Assembly: GCF_038433155.1 (NCBI RefSeq)
Contig: NZ_JBCDMW010000023.1
Location: 62,001 to 126,000, forward strand
DNA length: 64,000 nt
DNA from: Luteococcus sp038433155
GTDB taxonomy: Bacteria; Actinomycetota; Actinomycetes; Propionibacteriales; Propionibacteriaceae
Direction: 5' to 3'
Every line of letters starts with the position of its first letter. Within the stretch, counting starts at the first letter, position 1. The notes beneath the pieces were generated by a model that saw only the letters and a program-made list of their open reading frames with translations, did no database searches and was not told the DNA's origin. Positions 6,974 through 16,393 of the stretch are shown here, piece by piece. The position numbers and the translations under genes are program-made.

Positions 6974-9805
6974 CTACTCGGCCGGGGCGGCCGCCTTCTT
7001 GGCCGTCGTCTTCTTGGCGACGGTCTTCTTGGCCGTGGTGGTCTTGGCGGCCGTCGTCTTCTTGGCGGCGGTGGTCTTCTTCGCCGTGGTCTTCTTCGCC
7101 GTGGTCTTCTTGGCCGCCGTCTTCTTCCGGGTGGTCTTCTTGGCGGGGCCCTTGGCGCGCTTCTCGGCCAGCAGCTCCGCGGCGCGCTCCAGGGTGATCT
7201 CCTCCACCGAATCATCCCGACGCAGGGTGGCGTTGTACTCGCCGTCGGTGACATAGGGCCCGAAACGCCCGTCCTTGACCACCACCGGCTTGCCGCTCTC
7301 CGGGTCCTCCCCCAGCTCCTTCAGTGGGGGCTTGGCGGCGGCCCGGCCGCGCTGCTTGGGCTGGGAGTAGATCTCCAGCGCCTCCTCCAGGGTGATGTCG
7401 AAGATCTGCTCCTCGCTGGTCAGGCTGCGGGAATCCGTGCCCTTCTTCAGGTACGGCCCGTAGCGCCCGTTCTGCGCGGTGATCTCGACGCCCTCCGCGT
7501 CGGCGCCCACCACCCGTGGCAGGCTCATCAGCTTCAGCGCCTGCTCCAGGGTGACGTCCTCGACACTCATGGACTTGAACAGGCTGCCGGTGCGCGGCTT
7601 GACGGCATTCTTGCCGGTCTTGGGCACGTCATCGCCCAGCACCTCGGTGACATAGGGCCCGAAGCGGCCGTTCTTTGCCACGATCATGGTGTGCGTCTCG
7701 GGGTCCAGCCCCAGCTCCCGCTCCTCGCCCATCGGCTTGCTCAGCAGCTCCTTGGCCAGCTCGACGGTCAGCTCGTCGGGCGGCAGGTCGTCGGCCACAT
7801 TGGCCCGACGCCCCTCCTCATCCTCCACATAGGTGCCGTAGCGCCCCACCCGGACATTGATCCCGTCGTCCAGATCCCCGATGGGGAAGGTGGACAGCCC
7901 GCGGGCGTCGATGTCGCCCAGGTTGTTCACCAGCTGGTACAGGCCCTCCCGGCCGTCGGGGGCCAGCTCGGAGGTGACCTCGGCCCGGCCACCGGCGTCG
8001 CCGAAGTAGAACTGGTTCAGCACGTGCAGCCGCTTCAGGTTGCCCTTGGCCACCTCGTCCAGCTCACCCTCCATGGCGGCGGTGAAGGAGTAGTCCACCA
8101 GCTTGGGGAAGTGCTCCTCCAGCAACCGGGTGACCGCGAAGGCCAGCCAGGTGGGCACCAGCGCGGAACCCTTCTTGTACACATAGTCGCGCGCGGTGAT
8201 GGTGCGGATGATCGACGCGTAGGTGGAGGGCCGGCCAATCTCCAGCTCCTCCAGCTTGGCCACCAGCGTCGGCTCGGTGTAGCGGGCCGGGGGCTTGGTG
8301 GCGTGCCCGGCGGCATTCAGCGTGGCCGCCTCCAACGCCTGCTTCTCGACGAGCTTGGGCAGCTTGGCCTGCTCGTCGTCGGTTTTCTGCTCCTCGTCGT
8401 CATTGCCCTCGACATAGGCCTTCAGGAAGCCGTGGAAGGTGATGGTGCGGCCGCTGGCCACGAAACCGGCCTTGGCGACCGAATCCAGGCCACTGGTGCC
8501 GCCGCTGATCGCCACCGGGGAGCCCGGCAGGGCGTCGATCTTGACCGTCATCGACTGGCCCTCGGCGTCCTTCATCTGCGAGGCGATGGTGCGCATCCAG
8601 ATCAGCTCGTAGAGCCGGAACTGCTCACCGCGCAGCCCCGTCTGGGCGGGGGTGCGGAAGGTCTCACCGGCGGGGCGGATGGCCTCGTGCGCCTCCTGCG
8701 CGTTCTTCACCTTGGAGCTGTAGTGGCGCGGCTTGTCCGGCACGTACTGCTTGCCGAACAGCTGCTCGGCCTGGGCGCGGGCGGCGCTGATGGCCTGACT
8801 GGACAGCTGCACCGAGTCGGTACGCATGTAGGTGATGAAGCCACCCTCGTACAGCTTCTGCGCCACGCTCATCGCGGTCTGGGCGCTCATCCCCAGCTTG
8901 CGGCCGGCTTCCTGCTGCATGGTCGTGGTGCGGAAGGGGGCATAGGGCTTGCGGGTGTAGGGCCGGCTCTCCACCGACGCCACCCGGAACTGGGCCTGCT
9001 CCAGCGCGGTGGCCAGGGCCTTGGCCGCCGTCTCGTCCAGCGCGACGGTGTTCTTGCTGGTCAGGGTGCCCGTGGCGTCGAAGTCCCGGCCGGTGGCCAC
9101 CCGGGCCCCGTCCAGCGTGGTCAGCCGCGCCGGGAAGTTGCGCGGCGAGGCCTCCTGACCGGCATCGAGGATGGCCTCCAGATCCCAGTAGGAGGCGGTG
9201 CGGAAGGCCATCCGCTCCCGTTCCCGGTCCACCACCAGCCGGGTGGCGACGGACTGCACCCGGCCGGCCGACAGCCGGGGCATCACCTTCTTCCACAGCA
9301 CGGGGCTGACCTCGTAGCCGTACAGCCGGTCCAGGATCCGACGGGCCTCCTGGGCGTCCACCAGGTCAAGGTCCAGGTCCCGGGTGTTCTCCAGCGCCGC
9401 AGTGATGGCGTTCTTGGTGATCTCGTTGAAGACCATCCGCTTCACCGGAACCTTGGGCTTCAGCTCCTGCAGCAGATGCCAGGCGATCGCCTCGCCCTCG
9501 CGGTCACCGTCGGTGGCCAGGTAGAGCTCGTCGGCCTGCTTCAACTCGTCCTTGAGCTTCTTGATCACCGACTTCTTTTCCGACTGCACCACGTAGAGCG
9601 GCTCGAAGTCGTTGTCGACGTTGATGCCGGTGCGGGCCCACTTCTCACCCTTGAACTTGGCCGGCACCTCGGCCGATCCGGTGGGCAGGTCCCGGACATG
9701 GCCCACCGAGGAGTCCACCACGTAACCGTCGCCGAGGTAGCTCTTGATGCTCTCCACCTTCTTGGGCGACTCGACGATCACGAGGCGACGGGGGCTGGCT
9801 GTCAT
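6974..9805 (-). CDS. topA: DNA topoisomerase I with lysine-repeat tail
   Basis: Type IA topoisomerase of 943 residues that relaxes negative supercoils. The Toprim domain starts at RLVIVESPKK (7-16) and includes ATDGDREGEAIAWH (97-110). The active-site tyrosine is Y326 in FITYMRTDS. Residues 600-880 contain four repeated GRFGPYV or GRYGPYL modules ending in E(E)ITLE or DVTLEQAL, the actinobacterial C-terminal repeats that replace zinc fingers. The tail after about 890 is a run of KKTTAKK units, as in mycobacterial TopA, where it aids processive strand binding. GAAGGA lies 6 nt before the ATG. Transcribed alone, with long repeat-rich gaps on both sides. Confidence 0.97.
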   Translation of the reverse strand: MTASPRRLVIVESPKKVESIKSYLGDGYVVDSSVGHVRDLPTGSAEVPAKFKGEKWARTGINVDNDFEPLYVVQSEKKSVIKKLKDELKQADELYLATDGDREGEAIAWHLLQELKPKVPVKRMVFNEITKNAITAALENTRDLDLDLVDAQEARRILDRLYGYEVSPVLWKKVMPRLSAGRVQSVATRLVVDRERERMAFRTASYWDLEAILDAGQEASPRNFPARLTTLDGARVATGRDFDATGTLTSKNTVALDETAAKALATALEQAQFRVASVESRPYTRKPYAPFRTTTMQQEAGRKLGMSAQTAMSVAQKLYEGGFITYMRTDSVQLSSQAISAARAQAEQLFGKQYVPDKPRHYSSKVKNAQEAHEAIRPAGETFRTPAQTGLRGEQFRLYELIWMRTIASQMKDAEGQSMTVKIDALPGSPVAISGGTSGLDSVAKAGFVASGRTITFHGFLKAYVEGNDDEEQKTDDEQAKLPKLVEKQALEAATLNAAGHATKPPARYTEPTLVAKLEELEIGRPSTYASIIRTITARDYVYKKGSALVPTWLAFAVTRLLEEHFPKLVDYSFTAAMEGELDEVAKGNLKRLHVLNQFYFGDAGGRAEVTSELAPDGREGLYQLVNNLGDIDARGLSTFPIGDLDDGINVRVGRYGTYVEDEEGRRANVADDLPPDELTVELAKELLSKPMGEERELGLDPETHTMIVAKNGRFGPYVTEVLGDDVPKTGKNAVKPRTGSLFKSMSVEDVTLEQALKLMSLPRVVGADAEGVEITAQNGRYGPYLKKGTDSRSLTSEEQIFDITLEEALEIYSQPKQRGRAAAKPPLKELGEDPESGKPVVVKDGRFGPYVTDGEYNATLRRDDSVEEITLERAAELLAEKRAKGPAKKTTRKKTAAKKTTAKKTTAKKTTAAKKTTAAKTTTAKKTVAKKTTAKKAAAPAE

Positions 9806-10059
9806 GGTTGTCCTTCAGTACTGCTGCTCTGGGTGGATCTGGGCGAAAGGTGTTGCAAGGCCGCCGAGGACGAGTCCTGCGGCGGCCGGGTCGAGGGTCA
9901 TGGTAGCCCGGTCAGGGCGATCGCTGCGTTTGCGTGCCGCTTGCGCCTGCGGGTTCAGCACAGGGTAGCCACCCGACGCGCCCCGGCCAACCCCACCGGC
10001 CGTCCGCTGAGACCCTCCCCCGAGCCACCGAGACCCGCAGATCCCAGTCCCGCCGATCC

Positions 10060-10104
10060 CCCAGTCACCCAGTCACCCAGTCACCCAGTCACCCAGTCAC
10101 CCAG
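10060..10104. repeat. 8-bp tandem repeat, about 5.6 copies
   Basis: The unit CCCAGTCA is repeated perfectly five times from 10060, then a partial CCCAG. It lies in the 643-bp gap (9806-10448) upstream of topA, which otherwise holds palindrome copy B and a degenerate dispersed repeat near 10118. A unit length of 8 bp would allow slippage. Confidence 0.9.
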
Positions 10105-10327
10105 AACGATCCCCGAGCCCGCCCTCGACGAACCCGAGCCTGTAGAGGGGACTTCCCGGCCGGGCGTGCAAGGCGCGGGCGTCGCGCCACGACCCTCAAG
10201 CCTGCCGGGGGGCGCTCACACCCTTCCCTTCCCGTCCCTTCCCGGTCCCCACGACGACGCCCACGGCCCCCGACGTCGTCGGCGGGTGCCCCGGGTCAGC
10301 ATCGAGCCGAGGAGGCACCACGCCCAA

Positions 10328-10407
10328 CCCACAACAAATGCGGCAGGTCAGTTGTCCAAGTGCCCCACGAGCGGCTTGGTCAACTGACCTGCCGCATTTG
10401 TTGTGGG
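10328..10407. repeat. Dispersed palindromic element, copy B
   Basis: 33-bp arms from CCCACAACAAATGCGGCAGG, with one mismatch, close around a loop of about 14 nt (10361-10374). It is the most regular of the four copies and lies beyond the stop of the methyltransferase gene. Confidence 0.9.
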
Positions 10408-10448
10408 CGCCGGGAGCAGCCTGCCCAGCCTGGGGAGGCACTGGCCAC

Positions 10449-12050
10449 TCATCGTCCGGCGTCGGCCCGGACCAGCAGCCCGTCGCGCAGGGCCTCGCGG
10501 ATGCCGGGCATGACCGAGCCAACCAGGGCCGCCTCGTCCACCTCCAGGATCATCGCGATGGCGGCGGTGATCTGCCCCAGGGTGAGTTCACCGTCGCAGG
10601 CGCCCAGCACCCCGCCCAGGGCGGTGTCCACCTCCATCGCCCGACGCAGACCGGCCGCACTGCGCAGCACGATGTGCTGCGGGTCCGCCGCGCCGGGCTG
10701 GCCCAGGGTCTCCTGGGTCACGTGCTCCGCGAGCTTCCACCGCTGGGCCAGGATCTGCCCGTCGGACAGCAGGGCGTGCGTGACGCAGGCCTGGTGCTCC
10801 GCCAGCGCGGGCCCGACGGGCTGCGCGATGGCGTGCGGCCAGCTCTCCACCTGGATGTCCGGGGTGGGCCGCTCCGAGCGGGTCAGGGTGATCCAACCCA
10901 TTCCGACCCCGACGATCCCCAGGCCCTTGAAGTACTCGATCCATTCCCGGTAGCGGGGCTGCCATTCCGGACTGCCGGCCAGACCGGCGTCGGTCAGCCA
11001 GACCTCGATGTAGTGGTAGATGTCCAGCCGTTCCCGTTCCACCACCCACAGGTCGCAGCCGGAGCCCTCGGCCCAGCCGGCCACCCGCTCCTCCCACGGC
11101 TGGCCGTCGAGGATGGCCCAATTGCACAACACCTGCAGGCTGCCGCCCGGGTTGAGGTGCGCCGGTGCCCCCTTCACGACGGCCTCCACCAGCCCGTCGC
11201 CGGCGAAGCTGCCCTCCCGGTAGACCAGTCGCTCGCCGTCGGTGGTGGGCGGGCTCATCACATAGGGCGGGTTGGTCACGATCAGATCGAACCTCTCCCC
11301 CGCCACCGGCTCATACAGACTGCCGTCGCGCAGGTCGACGTCCAGCTGGTTGAGCTGGGCGGTCAACCCGGCCAATTCCAGGGCGCGCGGGTTGATGTCG
11401 GTGGCCACGACGCGCTCGGCATGCCGCGCCAGGTGCAGGCTCTGCACCCCGCAACCCGTGCCCAGATCAAGGGCGCTGCCGATCGTGGTCCGCATGGTCA
11501 TCTGGGCCAGGGACGTGGACGCCGGGGAGACGCCCAGCACGTAGTCGGGGCGGGTTCTGGTGGTGACCTGGTCCAGCCCGGGGGTGAGGTCGCTGACCAC
11601 CCAGCCCGCCAGCGGGCCCTGCGTGGCAGCGGCCTGGGGCAGGTCCTCGTCGGCCCCGAAGGGGCGGATGTCCACCAGGGCGCGGACCACCTGGCCGTCC
11701 AACCGGAGGATTCCGGCCTCCACCAGGGCGTCGAAGACACTCTGCCCAGTCACGGCGGCCGATCCTGTCGAGGCCCCCTGGCCGGTGATCGCCTCCGGGG
11801 CCACACCCGTCGACGCCCCCAGGGCCGCGCGCACCGCCGCCAGCGGCACCTCCTGCTGCAGCGGCCACAGTTTGATCAGGGCGGCCTGCGGGTCGGTGGC
11901 GTCCCCCAACACGTCCAATGCCGGGATGGTGGAGTTGCGGCCCAGCCCCTCCTGACCGGTTTCGCCGATCCGGTTGATCACCGCGTCGATGGTGTAGTCG
12001 GCGGCAAGAAGGGCGGTGCGCAGCTGGGCCGCCTGGGTGGGAGTGAGCAT
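10449..12050 (-). CDS. Class I SAM-dependent methyltransferase (PrmC/HemK-like, NPPY motif)
   Basis: A 533-residue protein whose central part (about 165-340) is a Rossmann methyltransferase: motif I LDLGTGCGVQSLHLA, motif II VVATDINPRAL, and NPPY in FDLIVTNPPYVM. NPPY enzymes methylate amide or exocyclic amino nitrogens in protein, rRNA or DNA. An N-terminal winged-helix-like region and a C-terminal domain (from about 390) match the layout of a mycobacterial protein family next to the DUF1998 helicase. Residues 85-110 include GASTGVAPEAITGQGASTGS, encoded by the dispersed repeat. The start at 12050 (MLTPTQ) fits the family; an in-frame ATG at 12167 would add 39 basic residues. Confidence 0.75.
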   Translation of the reverse strand: MLTPTQAAQLRTALLAADYTIDAVINRIGETGQEGLGRNSTIPALDVLGDATDPQAALIKLWPLQQEVPLAAVRAALGASTGVAPEAITGQGASTGSAAVTGQSVFDALVEAGILRLDGQVVRALVDIRPFGADEDLPQAAATQGPLAGWVVSDLTPGLDQVTTRTRPDYVLGVSPASTSLAQMTMRTTIGSALDLGTGCGVQSLHLARHAERVVATDINPRALELAGLTAQLNQLDVDLRDGSLYEPVAGERFDLIVTNPPYVMSPPTTDGERLVYREGSFAGDGLVEAVVKGAPAHLNPGGSLQVLCNWAILDGQPWEERVAGWAEGSGCDLWVVERERLDIYHYIEVWLTDAGLAGSPEWQPRYREWIEYFKGLGIVGVGMGWITLTRSERPTPDIQVESWPHAIAQPVGPALAEHQACVTHALLSDGQILAQRWKLAEHVTQETLGQPGAADPQHIVLRSAAGLRRAMEVDTALGGVLGACDGELTLGQITAAIAMILEVDEAALVGSVMPGIREALRDGLLVRADAGR

Positions 12051-12322
12051 GGAACCAATGCTCACTCCCGGCGGGGCCCGGCGCAACATCCGCCGCCGGA
12101 CCCGTCCGAACCCGGCCCTGCGAGAGTTGCGCATCAATCGGCCCCCGAGCTCCCAGCGCCACCTCACCTCCCATCATGGCTTGTCAGCCTGCTGCGCGAT
12201 GGCCGGTGCCTGCGCGACTGCGCAACATCCGCAGGCGAGGCCCTCCGCACTCTGGCCAGCGGGGCGGCAGACCGGGGACGCACGGCGACGGATTGCCGGC
12301 GCAGCGTGGCATCCTGAACCCC

Positions 12323-14593
12323 ATGGCGGTTCCGGACTGGTTGATGAGCGACGAGGTCACCCACGTGGACCATCGCGACGCCAGCCCCGGCCGCACCTCC
12401 CCGTGGCCCGCCTGGCTCCCCGATGAGGTGCGGGAATCCGTGCAGAAACAGGGAATCCAGAAACCCTGGCGACACCAGGCCGAGCTGGCCGAGTTCGCCT
12501 TCTCCGGGCAGCACGCCGCCATCTGCACCTCCACCGCCTCGGGCAAGACCCTCGGTTACCTGCTGCCGGTGATGGCCGCCACCGCGGTGCCCGACGGGGT
12601 GCTGGGCGTCCCGGTCACCTCCGCCCGGGCTCGCCTGGTCACCCGCAAGCACACCGCGCTCTACCTGGCGCCCACCAAGGCGCTGGCCCATGACCAGCTG
12701 CGCAGCGCGCAGGAGCTGGGCCCGACGGGATGGAAGATCTCGTGCCTGGATGGGGATTCCGACGCCCAGGAGAGGCGTTTCGCCCGGGACTTCGCCGGCT
12801 ATGTGCTGACCAATCCGGACATGCTGCACCGCTCGGTGCTGCCCAACCATTCCCGTTGGGCGGGCTTCCTGGGTTCCCTTCGGTATGTGGTGATCGACGA
12901 GGCACACCGCTACCGCGGGGTCTTCGGCGCCCACGTGGCCGCCGTGATCCGACGGTTGCGTCGGCTCTGCGCGATGTACGGCGCCAACCCGGTCTTCATC
13001 CTGGCCTCGGCGACGGCCACCAATGCCGGCGAGGCCGGTGGTCGGCTGATCGGCGAGGACGGGATTGAGGTGGTGGACGACGACTGCTCCCCGCACGCCG
13101 CCCGGGACGTGGTGCTGTGGCAGCCGTCGGACTCACCCCATGGGGACGCCGCCCGGGTGATGGCGAACCTGGTTGACGAGGGCAGACAGGTGATCACCTT
13201 CGTCGCCAGCCGCACCCTGGCGGAGCTGATCGCGGTCCGCGCGCAGGATCAGGTGACCCGCGGCGGACGGATTGCCTCCTACCGGTCGGGCTATCTGGCG
13301 CAGGACCGACGGGGAATCGAGCACGCGCTGTCCTCCGGCCAGCTGCGGGGGGTGGCGGCCACCAATGCCCTGGAGCTGGGGATCGATGTCGCGGGGATGG
13401 ATGCGGTGCTGATCTGTGGCTTCCCGGGAACACTGGCCGCGTTGTGGCAGCAGGCCGGGCGCGCCGGCCGGGGCGAGCGGGATGCGCTGGTGGTGCTGAT
13501 GGCCCGGGAGGACCCGCTGGACGTCTACCTGTTCGGCCACCCGGAGCTGCTCTTCGAGGCACCCGTCGAATCCACGGTGCTGCACCCGGACAATCCCTGG
13601 ATCCTGGGCCCACATCTGGCGGCCGCCGCTCAGGAAGCGGCGCTGACCAGCGACGATGCCCGCTGGTTCGGCCCGGGGATGGCGGGCTTGTGTGACCAGC
13701 TGGCCCGGCAGGGGCTGCTGCGGCGTCGGCCGACCGGCTGGTACTGGACCCGCCCGGAGCGGGCGGTGGACTCGATTGACCTGCGCTCCCTGGGTGGGCG
13801 GCCGCTGGACATCGTCGACGCCCAGACCGGGCGGGTGGTGGGCCAGATCGAGCGTGGCGCCGCCGACCGCACCGTGCATCCGGGCGCGGTCTACCTGCAC
13901 CTGGGTGAGCAGTGGCTGGTGGACGAGTATCTCCCCGACGAGCTGCAAGCCCTGGTGCACGCCGAACGGCCCGGTTACTTCACCCAGCCCAAGAGCCTGT
14001 CCGAGGTGCGGATCCAGGAGGTTTCCGAGAGCCGGGAGTTCGGCCGCGGGCGGGTTTCACGCGGCGACGTGGAACTCACCGAGCAGGTGATTGGCTACCT
14101 GCGACGCGACGAAATCACGGGCGAGGTGTGGGACACCACCCCACTGGAAATGGACGAGCACACCCTGCGCACCCGGGCGATGTGGTGGGAGGTGCCCGAC
14201 GATCTGGTGGTCGAGTTGCGAATGAATGCGGTGCAGCTGGCGGGTGCGGCGCACGCCGCGGAGCACTGCGCCATTGGTCTGCTGCCGATGTTCGCACCCT
14301 GTGACCGGTGGGACATCGGCGGGGTGTCGACGATCCTGCACCCGGACACCGGGCGGTGCACCATCGTGGTGCACGACGGGCATCCGGGCGGCGCGGGCTT
14401 CGCCGACCGGGGCTTCGAGCGGGCCGAGGAATGGGCGCTGGCGACGCTTGAGCGGCTGGAGCAGTGTGAGTGCGAGGCAGGCTGCCCCCGGTGCGTGGTC
14501 AGCCCCAAGTGCGGCAACGCCAACCAGGTCCTGGACAAGGAGTCCGCCCGGCGCCTGCTGTCTACCCTGCTCGGCCTCGACGAGTTCGCCTGA
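12323..14593 (+). CDS. DEAD/DEAH-box helicase with DUF1998 zinc module (MrfA/YprA-like)
   Basis: Superfamily 2 helicase of 756 residues. Motifs in order: Q-like WRHQAELAEFA, Walker A TSTASGKTLGY, APTKALAHDQL, DEAH in YVVIDEAHRYRG, motif III LASATATNAGE, motif V TNALELGIDVAG, and motif VI QQAGRAGRG. The C-terminal DUF1998 region ends in four clustered cysteines (CECEAGCPRCVVSPKCGN), the MrfA-type metal site. In Bacillus MrfA acts with MrfB in mitomycin-lesion repair; in mycobacteria the orthologue stands alone, as here. ATG 12323 gives the conserved start. An in-frame ATG at 12176 would add an unlikely Arg/Pro-rich lead. Confidence 0.88.
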   Translation: MAVPDWLMSDEVTHVDHRDASPGRTSPWPAWLPDEVRESVQKQGIQKPWRHQAELAEFAFSGQHAAICTSTASGKTLGYLLPVMAATAVPDGVLGVPVTSARARLVTRKHTALYLAPTKALAHDQLRSAQELGPTGWKISCLDGDSDAQERRFARDFAGYVLTNPDMLHRSVLPNHSRWAGFLGSLRYVVIDEAHRYRGVFGAHVAAVIRRLRRLCAMYGANPVFILASATATNAGEAGGRLIGEDGIEVVDDDCSPHAARDVVLWQPSDSPHGDAARVMANLVDEGRQVITFVASRTLAELIAVRAQDQVTRGGRIASYRSGYLAQDRRGIEHALSSGQLRGVAATNALELGIDVAGMDAVLICGFPGTLAALWQQAGRAGRGERDALVVLMAREDPLDVYLFGHPELLFEAPVESTVLHPDNPWILGPHLAAAAQEAALTSDDARWFGPGMAGLCDQLARQGLLRRRPTGWYWTRPERAVDSIDLRSLGGRPLDIVDAQTGRVVGQIERGAADRTVHPGAVYLHLGEQWLVDEYLPDELQALVHAERPGYFTQPKSLSEVRIQEVSESREFGRGRVSRGDVELTEQVIGYLRRDEITGEVWDTTPLEMDEHTLRTRAMWWEVPDDLVVELRMNAVQLAGAAHAAEHCAIGLLPMFAPCDRWDIGGVSTILHPDTGRCTIVVHDGHPGGAGFADRGFERAEEWALATLERLEQCECEAGCPRCVVSPKCGNANQVLDKESARRLLSTLLGLDEFA

Positions 14594-14617
14594 GCCCCGC
14601 GATCCGTCCCGGACGGG

Positions 14618-14693
14618 CCTCGACAGGCTCGGCCACCGTGGTTGCGCCACCGAGCACGAACCCGACCACTGCAGTCGAGCTTGTCGAGGCCCT
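14618..14693. repeat. Head-to-head pair of the dispersed CTCGACAGGCTCGG repeat
   Basis: Plus-strand CCTCGACAGGCTCGGCCAC is at 14618-14636, and the opposite-orientation GTCGAGCTTGTCGAGGCCC is at 14674-14692. The pair sits between convergent genes and could fold as a stem with a loop of about 35 nt. Confidence 0.8.
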
Positions 14694-14714
14694 CCCCGGC
14701 TGACCGGGCAACCG

Positions 14715-15881
14715 TTAGCGCTTGCCCCAGTCCCAGTGCGGACCGTCGAAGACACCCCGGCCGGCCACCATCGTCTCCCCGGTGTCCTTGACCAGCTCGT
14801 GGTGCACCAGCTCCTCCCCCAGCGCTGCCCGCAGCGCGTCCACCAGGCCGGTGGCATGGGAGACCACCACCACCTGGGTTCGCCTGCTGGCGGCCACCAC
14901 CAGTTCCGCCAGTGCGGGCAGCATCTGCGGGTGGAGGCTGGTCTCCGGCTCGTTCAGCACCAACAAACGGGGCGGCCGGGGGCTGAGCAGGGCGGCGGCC
15001 AGCAGCAGGAAGCGCAGGGTGCCGTCGGACAGGTCCTCGGCGGCCAGTGGCCGCAGCAGGCCGTGCTGGCTGAACTGCAGCTCCATCCGGGTCCCGACGT
15101 CGACCACGTCCACCCGGCCGCCCGGGAAGGCACGGGAGATGGCCTGTTCCAGCGGCTCGGCGAAGGCGGACTCCCGGATGGTCTGCAGAGCCGGCACCAG
15201 GTCCGAGCCGTCGGCCGCCATCACCGGCGTCCATGTATTGACGTGCAGGCCGCGGGCTGGGGAGCCGGCGTCGGTGCGGAAGGAGTCGTAGAAGCGCCAG
15301 TTGCGCACCTCCCGCCGGATGGCCACCAGCTCCGGATAGGCGGCGGGGTCGGTCAGCTCGGACAGGATGCTGAGCTGCGCGGGCAGGTGCTCCAGCACCA
15401 GCTCCCACCGGTCCTGCCGGGCTTCCACCCGGGAGAACTTGCGTCGGATCAGGGTGCTGGCGGGGCGCATCACCGGGGCGCCGAAGATGGCCTCCCGCTT
15501 GATCTCCGGGTCGTGCACGAACATCGTCTGCCGGGGAGTGGGCAGCCCGACATCCACCAGATAGCCCAACTCCTCGGTGGTGAAGCCCAACGACAGACTC
15601 ACCGGGTTGATCCGCTTGCCCTTGCCCTGCACCGGGACCTCGCCCGACCGCATCGCCCGGCTGATCACCTCCGGCCCAGCCCACAGCACCGCCCCGAGCC
15701 CGCCCTGCCGTGCCAGCGAGCCGACCAGCCGACCGTCGGCCGCATCACTGAGCAGCCCGAGCGCCCGGTAGAGGCTGGATTTTCCCACCCCGTTTGCTCC
15801 GGTCACCAGGGTCACCCGGCCCAGCGGCAGCACCAGCTCCCGCAGGCTGCGGTAGCCACGCACCGCCACCGTCGTGATCAT
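14715..15881 (-). CDS. AAA-family ATPase (RecF/SMC-like, AAA_21 type)
   Basis: A 388-residue ABC-class ATPase without a coiled coil or visible nuclease domain. It starts with the SMC/RecF entry strand MITTVAVRGYRSLRELVLPLG, then Walker A VTGANGVGKSSLYRAL (about 28-43), signature-like LSDGTLRFLLLAAALL, and Walker B LLVLNEPETSLHP followed by a His switch in VVVVSHATGLV. Such lone ATPases occur in repair, anti-phage and toxin-linked systems; no partner gene (TOPRIM or HNH) is adjacent, so no role is assigned. GGAGG lies upstream of the ATG. It converges with the helicase. Confidence 0.82.
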   Translation of the reverse strand: MITTVAVRGYRSLRELVLPLGRVTLVTGANGVGKSSLYRALGLLSDAADGRLVGSLARQGGLGAVLWAGPEVISRAMRSGEVPVQGKGKRINPVSLSLGFTTEELGYLVDVGLPTPRQTMFVHDPEIKREAIFGAPVMRPASTLIRRKFSRVEARQDRWELVLEHLPAQLSILSELTDPAAYPELVAIRREVRNWRFYDSFRTDAGSPARGLHVNTWTPVMAADGSDLVPALQTIRESAFAEPLEQAISRAFPGGRVDVVDVGTRMELQFSQHGLLRPLAAEDLSDGTLRFLLLAAALLSPRPPRLLVLNEPETSLHPQMLPALAELVVAASRRTQVVVVSHATGLVDALRAALGEELVHHELVKDTGETMVAGRGVFDGPHWDWGKR

Positions 15882-15934
15882 CCAAGGCCTCCGCTCCAGG
15901 TGTGGTGACCCGACCGGCCACCGATGCTGCGAGC

Positions 15935-16393
15935 CTACGGAGGCGCACTGACAGTTTTGACCGGTTCACCGGAGTCCTCCCGTTGCAGGCTGCCCGCGAT
16001 TGCCTGTTCCACCACCTCCCGTCGGGACCCGCCGATCACGGGCCGCAGCTCCATCCGCACCCCGACGGTCACCAGGAAGTCCCGACGGCCGCCCTGAACC
16101 GCACAACTGTCCAGCAGCGCGCCATTGCGCCCGGCGGCAGCCCGGGCGGCGGAACAGGCATCGCCATCGCCGACGTGTGCCTGCGCTCCCGCCAGTGCCG
16201 CCAGGTCGGCCGCAGATCGGGCCCGATGGATGGAGTCCACCCAGCCTGCGATCCACACGCCCACCAGCATGGCGGCGCATAGGCAGAGCAATAGGGCGGC
16301 CGTCAGGGCGGTGCCGCCGCCCCGATCCGCCGTTCCGTCCCCGTGCCCATCCCGAGGCCACGCCAGCCAGGACGCCGGCTCGACGCGGTTCAT
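15935..16393 (-). CDS. TadE/TadG-like pseudopilin (Rv3654c type)
   Basis: A 152-residue protein with a short Gly/Asp-rich lead, one membrane helix (ALTAALLLCLCAAMLVGVWIAGW, about 29-51), then the TadE/G hallmark SIHRARSAADLAALAGAQ and a small extracytoplasmic domain with Cys pairs. It is the last gene of the tad operon and its ATG overlaps the preceding stop (ATGA). Minor pilins of this type are thought to support Flp pilus assembly. Confidence 0.8.
   Translation of the reverse strand: MNRVEPASWLAWPRDGHGDGTADRGGGTALTAALLLCLCAAMLVGVWIAGWVDSIHRARSAADLAALAGAQAHVGDGDACSAARAAAGRNGALLDSCAVQGGRRDFLVTVGVRMELRPVIGGSRREVVEQAIAGSLQREDSGEPVKTVSAPP

Noticed and set aside
10060..10104. CRISPR-like array
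   Set aside because: The repeat unit is 8 bp with no spacers. No CRISPR array or cas gene is seen anywhere in the window.
6776..10387. 1203-codon open frame on the plus strand opposite topA
   Set aside because: Its translation is Gly/Leu/Gln-rich with no family motif, and it mirrors the codon pattern of topA on the other strand. High GC makes such antisense frames expected.
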